Source of the DNA: Phycisphaerae bacterium
Lineage (GTDB): Bacteria > Planctomycetota > Phycisphaerae > Phycisphaerales > SM1A02
Assembly: GCA_016873355.1 (NCBI GenBank)
Contig: VGXK01000034.1
Location: forward strand, 1 to 11,192
Length of the DNA stretch: 11,192 nucleotides
Reading direction: 5' to 3'
Made by a program: the position numbers and the translations under genes
Notes under the pieces: model-generated
The model's input: only the letters and a program-made list of their open reading frames with translations
What the model was told of the DNA's origin: nothing
Databases searched by the model: none
Shown: piece after piece, positions 6,159 through 11,192 of the stretch
Layout: each line of letters starts with the position of its first letter
How positions within the stretch are numbered: position 1 is the stretch's first letter

Positions 6159-7433
6159 TCAGGTGCGGCGCGGAATCTGCGATACGCTCACGGCGAGCAC
6201 GTGTTCGCCGCGGGCGATGTGGTTCAGCTGTTCGGGCGTCGGCGCCGAGTCGAGATGGATGCGCGCCAGCGCCGCATCGTGCCCCTCGTAGATGATGTTC
6301 TCCATCTCCTCGACGTTGATCTTCGCCTGGCCGAGCGTGTAGAAGACGTGCGCGAGCACGCCGGGTCGATTCAGGTGCCGCACCGAGAGCAGCGTGGTGG
6401 CGGGGGTGCTCGCGGCTCGATTCACGCAGTTGGGAACCTGTCCGCGCTGCACGTACTCGCGGATGATGCGGACGGTTTCGGCCGCCACCGCCTGCTGCGC
6501 CTGCTCCGTGCTGGCGCCGACATGGTGCGTGCCGTAGACGCCGGGCTCCTTCACGATCGGGTCCTCGAACGCGCCCGTGCCGCCGGAAGGCTCCTTCGCG
6601 AAGACGTCGAGCCCGGCGCGGAGCTTCTTGTCGCGGATCGCGGCGGCCATCGCATTCGAATCGACGACGCTTCCGCGGCTCGTGTTCACGAGGATCGCGC
6701 CCGGCCTGAGCGCGGCGAAGAACTTGTCGCCGATGAGGCTCGCCGTCTCCTCGTTCGCGGCGACGCTCACGCTCACCACGTCGGAGATCTTGGCGAGGTT
6801 CACGATGTTCGAGCAGTAGGTGGCGCCGATCGCCTCGGCGCGCTCCTCGGTGAGCGTGCGGCTCCACGCGGCCACCTTCATGCCGAATGCGATGCCGCGC
6901 CGCGCGATCTCCTGCCCGATCTGCCCGAGCCCCACGATGCCGAGCGTGCGGCCGTAGAGACCCTGCGCGACCGCGAATTCCTTCTTGTTCCACCGGCCCG
7001 CGCGAAGTTCCGCCGTCTGGTCGGGAATGCGCCGATCGCACGAGAGGATCAGGCCCCAGGCGAGCTCCGCCACCGCGATCGAGTTCTTGCCGGGGCAGTT
7101 CGCCACGAAGACGCCGCGTCGACTCGCGGCGACCACGTCGATCGTGTCGTAGCCGGCGCCCGCGCGCACGATCAGGCTGAGGTTCTTCGCCTGCTCGATC
7201 GACTTCCCGTCGACCTTGCGCCCGCGCACCACGAGCACTTCGGCGCCGCTCTGCGAGAGCGCGGAGCCGAGGCCGTCGGGCGGAACATCGGGCTGAACCG
7301 TCACTTCGCAGCCGAGGGCGCGGAGGCCGTCCACGGCCGAGGTTTCGAGCTTGTCGGCGATGAGCACCCGCGTGGCCGCGACCGGGTTCGACGACGACTT
7401 CGAAGGAGGCGCAGGCATGGCGGAGGTCGACAT
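6159..7433 (-). CDS. serA: D-3-phosphoglycerate dehydrogenase SerA with C-terminal ACT domain
   Basis: SerA oxidises 3-phosphoglycerate to 3-phosphohydroxypyruvate with NAD, the first committed step of serine synthesis. The product is 424 aa, close to the short E. coli-type enzyme and without the extra domain of ~525-aa forms. Residues about 22-340 are the 2-hydroxyacid dehydrogenase: VRAGAGYDTID (89-99), the nucleotide loop GLGQIGQEIA (168-177), NTSRGSVVD with catalytic Arg 253, DVFAKEP with Glu 281, and THHVGAST with His 304. The Glu-His spacing of 23 matches E. coli SerA. Residues about 347-422 form an ACT domain (LLSVRHLNRPGVLAHVF), the usual site of serine feedback inhibition. The ATG at 7433 is preceded by TACACT 6 nt upstream and by no Shine-Dalgarno; the ATG at 7418 is an alternative. 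It sits between DUF1015 and serC on the same strand. Confidence 0.96.
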   Translation of the reverse strand: MSTSAMPAPPSKSSSNPVAATRVLIADKLETSAVDGLRALGCEVTVQPDVPPDGLGSALSQSGAEVLVVRGRKVDGKSIEQAKNLSLIVRAGAGYDTIDVVAASRRGVFVANCPGKNSIAVAELAWGLILSCDRRIPDQTAELRAGRWNKKEFAVAQGLYGRTLGIVGLGQIGQEIARRGIAFGMKVAAWSRTLTEERAEAIGATYCSNIVNLAKISDVVSVSVAANEETASLIGDKFFAALRPGAILVNTSRGSVVDSNAMAAAIRDKKLRAGLDVFAKEPSGGTGAFEDPIVKEPGVYGTHHVGASTEQAQQAVAAETVRIIREYVQRGQVPNCVNRAASTPATTLLSVRHLNRPGVLAHVFYTLGQAKINVEEMENIIYEGHDAALARIHLDSAPTPEQLNHIARGEHVLAVSVSQIPRRT

Positions 7434-7439
7434 GCCCGC

Positions 7440-7445
7440 AGTGTA
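7440..7445 (-). promoter_or_regulatory. Possible -10 box TACACT before serA
   Basis: On the minus strand GCTACACT ends 6 nt before the serA ATG. The same eight bases precede the DUF1015 start. Only a poor -35 candidate is present. If active, it gives a leaderless serA mRNA independent of DUF1015. Confidence 0.4.
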
Positions 7446-7576
7446 GCGGCGAGCGTTTTCCGAACCGTCCGCTCGAGGCCGAGCGCGGACGAGCGCGGCA
7501 AGCAGAGCGAGCGAGGGCGGCCGGACGAACGCCGCCGGGCGAAGCTCGACGCAGCCACGCGATGCCGCGGCCGGTC

Positions 7577-8830
7577 TCAGAATCGATGCAGGAAGAGTCC
7601 GCTGCGAAGCTTCGGATCGAACCAGGTCGACTTCGGCGGCATGATCTGCCGTGCGTCGGCCACGGCGAGCAGCTCGTCCATTCCCGTCGCGAACATGGAG
7701 AACGCCACGGCCGCGGCGCCCGAATCGACCTGCCGCATGAGCTCGGCGGCGCCCGCGCTTCCGCCGACGAACGAGATGCGCGAGTCGCGGCGCGGATCCT
7801 TGATGCCGAGAATCGGTTCGAGCACGAGATCCTGGAGCAGCGAGACGTCGAGACGCGCCACCGCGTCGCGACCCTCGAGCGACGACGGGTTCGGGCGCCA
7901 CTCGAACCAGGTGCCGCGGCCCGATCCCGCGTCCGGCCTCTGCGCGAGATAGATGCACGCGCCCCCGCGCGAGTCGGGCGAAGTGTTCGTGGTCGGCGCC
8001 ACCGTCCCGCACGCGCGCAATCGCTCGAGAAACTCCTTCGCCGACAAGCCGCCGAGATCCTTCACGAGCCGGTGGTAAGGCAGGATCACGAGCTGTTCCG
8101 CCGGGAAGATCACGGCGGGAAAGCGCCGATGCTGCTCGCCCTCGCCGCGCGGAGCGCGGCCTTCGTCCACTTCGCGCGCCACGCGATCGGCGCCGGCCGA
8201 GCGATGGTGGCCGTCGGCGACGTAGACGACCGTGGTGTCCCGGAACGCGTCGGGGTATTCCGCATGGTGCTTCGCGTGCCAGAGCGTGTGCGTCACGCCG
8301 TCCCGCGCCACGAAGTGGTAGAGCGGTCGCTCGTTCATGTCCGCCGCGAGCAGCGACGAGAATCCCGGCGCATCGCGCACCGCCAGCAAGACCGGCTCGG
8401 CATGCGATCGCGTGGCGAGCATGTGCTGCACGCGATCGTCCTCCTTGTCGGGACGCGTCTTCTCGTGGATGCGAATGCGGCCGGTTCGATAGTCCTCCAC
8501 GTCCATGCACGCCACGAGTCCCGCCTGGCGCCGGCCCTCCGCGCAGAGGCGGTAGACGTAGAAGCCGGGCTTCTCGTCGCAAATGAGCGTGCCTTGCCGG
8601 ATGAAGGCTTCGAGATTGTCGCCGGCTCGTGCGTAGACCTCGTCCGAGTGCGGATCGACCGAGTCGGCAAGCTCGATCTCGGATCGAACCACGCGGAGGA
8701 ACGATCCGGGCTTGCCCTCGGCAAGCTTGCGGGCCTCCTCCGTGGTCACGATGTCATAGGGCTCACAGGCCACTTCCGCGGCGCGGCTGGGAGTCGGACG
8801 AACGGCGGCGAACGGGTGGACTCGAATCAC
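7577..8830 (-). CDS. DUF1015 family protein
   Basis: The product is 417 aa, typical for DUF1015. Family hallmarks are the N-terminal IRVHPFAAVRP (2-12) and EPYDIV, IHEKTRPDKEDDR (121-133), VYVADGHHRSAGA (202-214), LVILPYHRLVKDL (247-259) and a C-terminal ADARQIMPPKSTWFDPK (391-407). No signal peptide or membrane segment is seen, so it is a cytosolic protein. Biochemical function is not established to my knowledge; DUF1015 genes often lie beside serA and serC, and here the gene is first in such a cluster, 143 bp before serA. This makes a role in serine or phosphoserine metabolism a reasonable inference. The GTG at 8830 is chosen because the conserved sequence starts there, although the frame stays open to 9145. 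No Shine-Dalgarno is present; a TACACT box lies 16 nt upstream. Confidence 0.9.
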   Translation of the reverse strand: MIRVHPFAAVRPTPSRAAEVACEPYDIVTTEEARKLAEGKPGSFLRVVRSEIELADSVDPHSDEVYARAGDNLEAFIRQGTLICDEKPGFYVYRLCAEGRRQAGLVACMDVEDYRTGRIRIHEKTRPDKEDDRVQHMLATRSHAEPVLLAVRDAPGFSSLLAADMNERPLYHFVARDGVTHTLWHAKHHAEYPDAFRDTTVVYVADGHHRSAGADRVAREVDEGRAPRGEGEQHRRFPAVIFPAEQLVILPYHRLVKDLGGLSAKEFLERLRACGTVAPTTNTSPDSRGGACIYLAQRPDAGSGRGTWFEWRPNPSSLEGRDAVARLDVSLLQDLVLEPILGIKDPRRDSRISFVGGSAGAAELMRQVDSGAAAVAFSMFATGMDELLAVADARQIMPPKSTWFDPKLRSGLFLHRF

Positions 8831-9033
8831 GGCGCGGAAGCGGCGAAGTGTAGCGGGTCCGGGAAAGGCATCCCTCCAACGGGTCGAGTCGGCTGTGCGG
8901 AACGGGGGAGGCGACCCGGCCTCGGCGCACGCCGACGCATCAGGCAGTCGTCGAGTCCGGTCGATCGCGTGGGGCGGGGCGATCGCGCGAGCGCTCGCCG
9001 CCGCACCGGTCCTGAAGTGGAGACACGGGCGAC
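8831..9033. other. Divergent intergenic region between DUF1015 and HD-GYP genes
   Basis: This is about 200 bp with no supported gene. It contains the TACACT box for DUF1015 (8847-8852, minus strand) and the GGAG ribosome binding site of the HD-GYP gene (9019-9022). I see no clear riboswitch or serine-responsive leader. Confidence 0.5.
8847..8852 (-). promoter_or_regulatory. Possible -10 box TACACT before DUF1015
   Basis: GCTACACT on the minus strand, identical to the element before serA, lies 16 nt before the GTG at 8830. The predicted leader would be under 12 nt and has no Shine-Dalgarno. The -35 region is not convincing. Confidence 0.4.
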
Positions 9034-9642
9034 ATGGACGAAGCAACGCGAACGATGCTGGCCGCGGCGGAGGGGCTGCTTGCGGGTTTTGAGACGATCG
9101 ACCTGGAGATGGCATGCCACTGCCGGCGCGTGAGCGCGCTGGCATCGAGATTGGCGGCGGCCGCCGGATTGCCGGGCCAGGCGTGCGTGGAAATCGAGAT
9201 CGCGGGGCTGCTCCACGACGTGGGGAAGTTCACGGTTCCGCCGAGGATTCTCGGCAAGCCGGGCCCTCTTTCGCCGGGCGAGCGTTCCTTGATCGAGGAG
9301 CACTCGAGGACCGGCGCGGAGATCGTGGGGCGCATCGCTCCGCTGCAGTGGCTCGCTCCGTGGGTCGCGCATCATCATGAACGCTGGGACGGAACCGGGT
9401 ATCCGGCCGAGCTCTCCGCCGACGAGATTCCGCTCGCATCGAGGGCGATCGCCATCGTCGACGCGTTCGATGCGATGACCGAGCCGCGCAGCTACGCGCC
9501 GATTCGCACCCGCGAGCAGGCGGCGGAGGAGATCCTCCGCAGCGCGGGTACGCAGTTCGATCCCGTGCTCGCCTCGATCTTCGTGCATGCCGTGCTCGAG
9601 GAGGACGAAGGATCCGACCGAGCGCTCGCCGCCGCCGCGTGA
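9034..9642 (+). CDS. Stand-alone HD-GYP domain protein (putative c-di-GMP phosphodiesterase)
   Basis: The 202-aa product is almost entirely one HD-GYP domain. It would hydrolyse cyclic di-GMP and so lower signals for surface attachment. Metal-site residues are present in order: H29 in the first helix, HD at 61-62 with K65 (LLHDVGKFTVPP), H90, the HH pair at 114-115, and D143 and D146 (IVDAFDAMT). The signature HHERWDGTGYP (114-124) is intact, and GTQFDP follows at 172-177. No receiver, PAS or membrane segment is attached, so input must come from another protein, or activity may be constitutive. The start has GGAG with an 11-nt spacer. It is followed after 45 bp by the sigma-4-like mini-gene in the same direction. 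Catalytic activity is inferred from intact motifs. Confidence 0.93.
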   Translation: MDEATRTMLAAAEGLLAGFETIDLEMACHCRRVSALASRLAAAAGLPGQACVEIEIAGLLHDVGKFTVPPRILGKPGPLSPGERSLIEEHSRTGAEIVGRIAPLQWLAPWVAHHHERWDGTGYPAELSADEIPLASRAIAIVDAFDAMTEPRSYAPIRTREQAAEEILRSAGTQFDPVLASIFVHAVLEEDEGSDRALAAAA

Positions 9643-9667
9643 CACGGACCAAGCCGCTCGGTAGCAT
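9639..9667 (+). promoter_or_regulatory. Possible promoter GTGACA-N17-TAGCAT for the sigma-4-like gene
   Basis: GTGACA (9639-9644) overlaps the HD-GYP stop codon, and TAGCAT (9662-9667) follows after 17 nt. The next gene starts 20 nt further on with its own GGAGG site. The spacing suits a sigma-70 promoter; the sequence match is moderate. Confidence 0.4.
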
Positions 9668-9675
9668 CGGCGTCC

Positions 9676-9680
9676 GGAGG
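9676..9680 (+). promoter_or_regulatory. Shine-Dalgarno GGAGG for the sigma-4-like gene
   Basis: GGAGG lies 7 nt before the ATG at 9688. It is the main support that this short frame is translated. Confidence 0.65.
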
Positions 9681-9687
9681 GATCGCC

Positions 9688-9933
9688 ATGGACGGCGAGA
9701 TGCTCGACTTCACGCACACGCTCGAACGCTTCGATCGCCTCGTGCTGCTCCTCTACTGGGCCGACCGCTGCACGATTCCGGAGATCGAGCGCCTTCTCGG
9801 CGCCGATCGGGACTCCGTCGCGGCGTCGATCGAACGCATTCGCGAACTGGCGAGCGAATCGATTCCGGTCAGTTCGTCCACGCGCCCAGCAGCGAACCGA
9901 GATCGTCTCCGTCCACCGCTCCGTCTTCGTTGA
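9688..9933 (+). CDS. Small sigma-70-region-4-like HTH protein
   Basis: The product is 81 aa. Residues about 12-55 (LERFDRLVLLLYWAD, TIPEIERLLGADRDSV, AASIERIREL) follow the pattern of sigma factor region 4, in which the second part is the helix-turn-helix that contacts the -35 element. There is no region 2, so it cannot be a complete sigma factor; it may be a small DNA-binding or RNA-polymerase-binding regulator. Residues about 61-81 lie antisense to the conserved dockerin end of the gene at 9869-10933 and look like an Arg/Pro-rich by-product of that sequence. The domain therefore ends near residue 60, and the tail may exist only because no stop occurs earlier. A promoter-like pair and GGAGG precede it. 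It is downstream of the HD-GYP gene and convergent with the dockerin gene. Function is inferred from a short motif. Confidence 0.65.
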   Translation: MDGEMLDFTHTLERFDRLVLLLYWADRCTIPEIERLLGADRDSVAASIERIRELASESIPVSSSTRPAANRDRLRPPLRLR

Positions 9934-10933
9934 GGTCGGCGGCGCACGGCGCCGGGCACGGGCCCCAGAATCCGAGCAGCGTTCCGAGATCGTCGCCGTC
10001 CACGGCGCCATCGCAGTTGAAGTCGGCGGCGTCGCAGAGCGGCAGGATGTCGACCGTGTAGTCGAGCGACGCGGCGCTCGCGAAACCGAGCACCACGAAG
10101 GCGTTTTCCTTGGAATAGAAGGTGGGGAAGTTCCCGCCCTGCTGCACCACGAAGGTGAGGCTCGAGATCGCGAAGTCGAGGCGCCCCGCGTCGACGCCGA
10201 GCCGCAGGTGGGCCTGGATGGCCGGATCGCTCACATCGATGTCGAAGTGCATGAGCGAGTCGATCGGGATCAGCGAGCCCGGCTCGAGTCCGTCGATCTC
10301 GCCGACCGCCCAGGCCTGGGGATCGAAGCGTTCGCGCGGATGATTGCTGATGTCGATCGGCGCGCCGCCCGCGTCGAAACTCATGGCGAACGCATTGCGC
10401 ACGCCGGGAGCGAGCGGACTGTTCGGCGGCACCGTGAAGGGTGAGTTCTCGGCGAAGGTGACGGCTGAGAAGCCGTTGCGATACCCGACGCCGAAGAGCT
10501 CGATCGGCTGGCCCGCGTCGGAATCGGCGATCCACTCGGGATCCGCCGGGTCGATGAAGCACTGCCAGGGATCGATCGTGGGGTCGTACGCGACGACCTG
10601 ATCGTTGGCGAACTGAACGGTCACGCGCAGCGACTGGATCTGGTAGCGCGACGCGCCGAGACCGGACGGGATCTGCTCGTCGACGTCGAAGGAGACGAGC
10701 ATCTGGCCGTCGCGGCTGTCGAACTCGGGCGCGCCCGGCGTCGATCCGAAGGTCGAGATGGTCGGCTTGGTTCCCGGAGTCGAGTTGAAGGGGTACATCC
10801 AGCGATCGAGGGCCGGAGCGGGGATCAGGCCGCTCCTGGTTTCACCCGCATGCGTTGTCGGCGAAATCGCGGCAACGAGCAGGGCGGTCGAGACGAACGG
10901 GAGAGTGGTGGCGTAGCGGGGGGTGGAGTTCAT
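9869..10933 (-). CDS. Secreted protein with C-terminal dockerin-type repeats
   Basis: The product is 354 aa. Residues 1-29 form a Sec signal peptide with a likely cut after THA (27-29). Residues 30-300 form a beta-rich extracellular region with no family I recognise; it is poor in Cys and Lys and has many DP and NSP turns. Residues 302-352 contain two dockerin type I-like calcium loops: D304-N306-D308-D312-D315 and D333-N335-D337-D341-D344, each followed by LGxLLGxW. Such ends are very common on secreted planctomycete proteins, where they need not belong to cellulosomes. The protein probably acts at the cell surface or is released. The ATG at 10933 has no Shine-Dalgarno but lies 9 nt from a TAGGAT -10. 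Its last 65 bp overlap the sigma-4-like gene on the other strand. Confidence 0.88.
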   Translation of the reverse strand: MNSTPRYATTLPFVSTALLVAAISPTTHAGETRSGLIPAPALDRWMYPFNSTPGTKPTISTFGSTPGAPEFDSRDGQMLVSFDVDEQIPSGLGASRYQIQSLRVTVQFANDQVVAYDPTIDPWQCFIDPADPEWIADSDAGQPIELFGVGYRNGFSAVTFAENSPFTVPPNSPLAPGVRNAFAMSFDAGGAPIDISNHPRERFDPQAWAVGEIDGLEPGSLIPIDSLMHFDIDVSDPAIQAHLRLGVDAGRLDFAISSLTFVVQQGGNFPTFYSKENAFVVLGFASAASLDYTVDILPLCDAADFNCDGAVDGDDLGTLLGFWGPCPAPCAADLNEDGAVDGDDLGSLLGAWTN

Positions 10934-10942
10934 GGGGGCGAG

Positions 10943-10971
10943 ATCCTAGGTTTGTTGAGACTGGTTCGCAA
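10943..10971 (-). promoter_or_regulatory. Promoter TTGCGA-N17-TAGGAT of the dockerin-protein gene
   Basis: On the minus strand TTGCGA (10971-10966) and TAGGAT (10948-10943) are separated by 17 nt, and the start codon follows 9 nt later. This is the best sigma-70-like promoter in the window and predicts a leader of only a few bases. Confidence 0.55.
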
Positions 10972-10974
10972 CAA
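10952..10974. repeat. Inverted repeat TTGTTG-N11-CAACAA between divergent genes
   Basis: TTGTTG (10952-10957) and CAACAA (10969-10974) are perfect complements with an 11-nt loop. The repeat spans the -35 and spacer of the dockerin-gene promoter, so it could be an operator. It may also be chance in a short region. Confidence 0.35.
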
Positions 10975-10994
10975 CGGCGAACTTCGACTAGAGT
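10965..10994 (+). promoter_or_regulatory. Possible promoter TTCGCA-N18-TAGAGT of the prepilin-like gene
   Basis: TTCGCA (10965-10970) and TAGAGT (10989-10994) are 18 nt apart and face the prepilin-like gene. The -35 overlaps that of the dockerin gene on the other strand (10966-10971). The match to consensus is weak. Confidence 0.25.
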
Positions 10995-11033
10995 GCCGAC
11001 CCCACGAATCGAGCCATGACCGTAGGCATCCGC

Positions 11034-11192
11034 ATGTCAGCCGAGCCAGTGCGTCGCGCCGCGGCTTTCACCATCGTGGAACTTCTCGTCGTGATCGCCA
11101 TCGTGGCGGTGGTCGTGTCGATCGCCGTGCCCGCGTACCGGCATGTTTCCGGGAACGCGAGGCTCTCGATGGAGATGTCGGCGGCGAGGCAG
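11034..11192 (+). CDS. Type IV prepilin/pseudopilin-like protein, 3' end outside window
   Basis: Fifty-three codons are visible from the ATG at 11034; the gene runs off the window. The N-terminus has a short basic leader (MSAEPVRRAAA), then FTIVELLVVIAIVAVVVSIA, the classic prepilin N-methylation motif with Glu at +5 and a hydrophobic helix, then VPAYRHVSGNARLS. Prepilin peptidase would cut before the Phe, and the protein would enter a type II secretion or type IV pilus-like apparatus at the inner membrane. The residue before the cut is Ala rather than the usual Gly. The start could instead be the in-frame ATG at 11016, which gives a 17-residue leader; a weak AGG favours 11034. It diverges from the secreted dockerin protein. 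Many planctomycete proteins with this N-terminus carry unrelated C-terminal domains, so the full role is unknown. Confidence 0.85.
   Translation, partial: MSAEPVRRAAAFTIVELLVVIAIVAVVVSIAVPAYRHVSGNARLSMEMSAARQ

Noticed and set aside
5030..6295. Plus-strand open frame opposite serC
   Set aside because: It is antisense to the certain serC gene and has low-complexity Arg/Leu-rich content.
6051..7952. Long plus-strand open frame (about 633 codons) opposite serA
   Set aside because: It is antisense to serA, which has full family motifs. The translated sequence is Arg/His/Val-rich without domain character, a usual effect of GC-rich third positions.
7434..8582. Upstream extension of the serA frame (the frame is open to 8582)
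   Set aside because: The extension is antiparallel-independent noise within DUF1015 on the same strand in another frame; SerA homology begins just after 7433.
7562..9133. Plus-strand open frame opposite DUF1015
   Set aside because: The minus strand carries the complete DUF1015 signature; this frame has no motif or ribosome binding site.
8831..9145. N-terminal extension of DUF1015 up to 9145
   Set aside because: It would be Arg/Pro/Ala low-complexity, run into the HD-GYP start region, and precede a conserved N-terminus that begins at the GTG at 8830.

Overview
The window looks like a piece of a GC-rich planctomycete chromosome, most likely of the Phycisphaerae type. The evidence is the secreted protein ending in two dockerin-type calcium repeats (D-x-N-x-D-G-x-V-D-x-x-D), a prepilin-type N-terminus beside it, and a small stand-alone sigma-region-4-like protein, all common in that group. 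This placement rests on protein style, not on a marker gene. No rRNA, tRNA, CRISPR array, insertion sequence or integrase was seen.

Left part (1-2249, + strand, visibly poorer in GC): a predicted HTH/helical-repeat regulator (196-1461), overlapped by the start codon of a small exported aromatic-rich protein (1458-1742). A second exported protein (1878-2249) shares the same C-terminal domain. This three-gene module is the most novel part of the window. Its layout, an HTH plus TPR-like regulator translationally coupled to a small exported product, resembles that of RRNPP peptide-signalling pairs, although the exported proteins are longer than usual and their domain is one I do not recognise.

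Middle part (2259-4909): a DJ-1/PfpI-family protein (minus strand) and a two-domain GNAT acyltransferase-PLP aminotransferase fusion (plus strand) diverge from a short shared promoter region.

Central-right part (4925-8830, minus strand): a DUF1015 gene, serA and serC in transcription order. SerA oxidises 3-phosphoglycerate and SerC transaminates the product to phosphoserine. The phosphatase SerB is not in the window, and the DUF1015 protein is a natural candidate for an accessory role in the pathway.

Right part (9034-11192): a minimal HD-GYP c-di-GMP phosphodiesterase and a sigma-4-like mini-protein on the plus strand. The tail of the mini-protein overlaps the 3' end of the convergent dockerin-protein gene. 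A type IV prepilin/pseudopilin-like gene leaves the window at the right edge. Several minus-strand and central genes lack a Shine-Dalgarno sequence and instead have a TAnnnT-like box 6-16 nt before the start codon, which suggests leaderless or nearly leaderless mRNAs. The accessory genes at 196-2249 and the two at 9034-9933 have ordinary Shine-Dalgarno sites.
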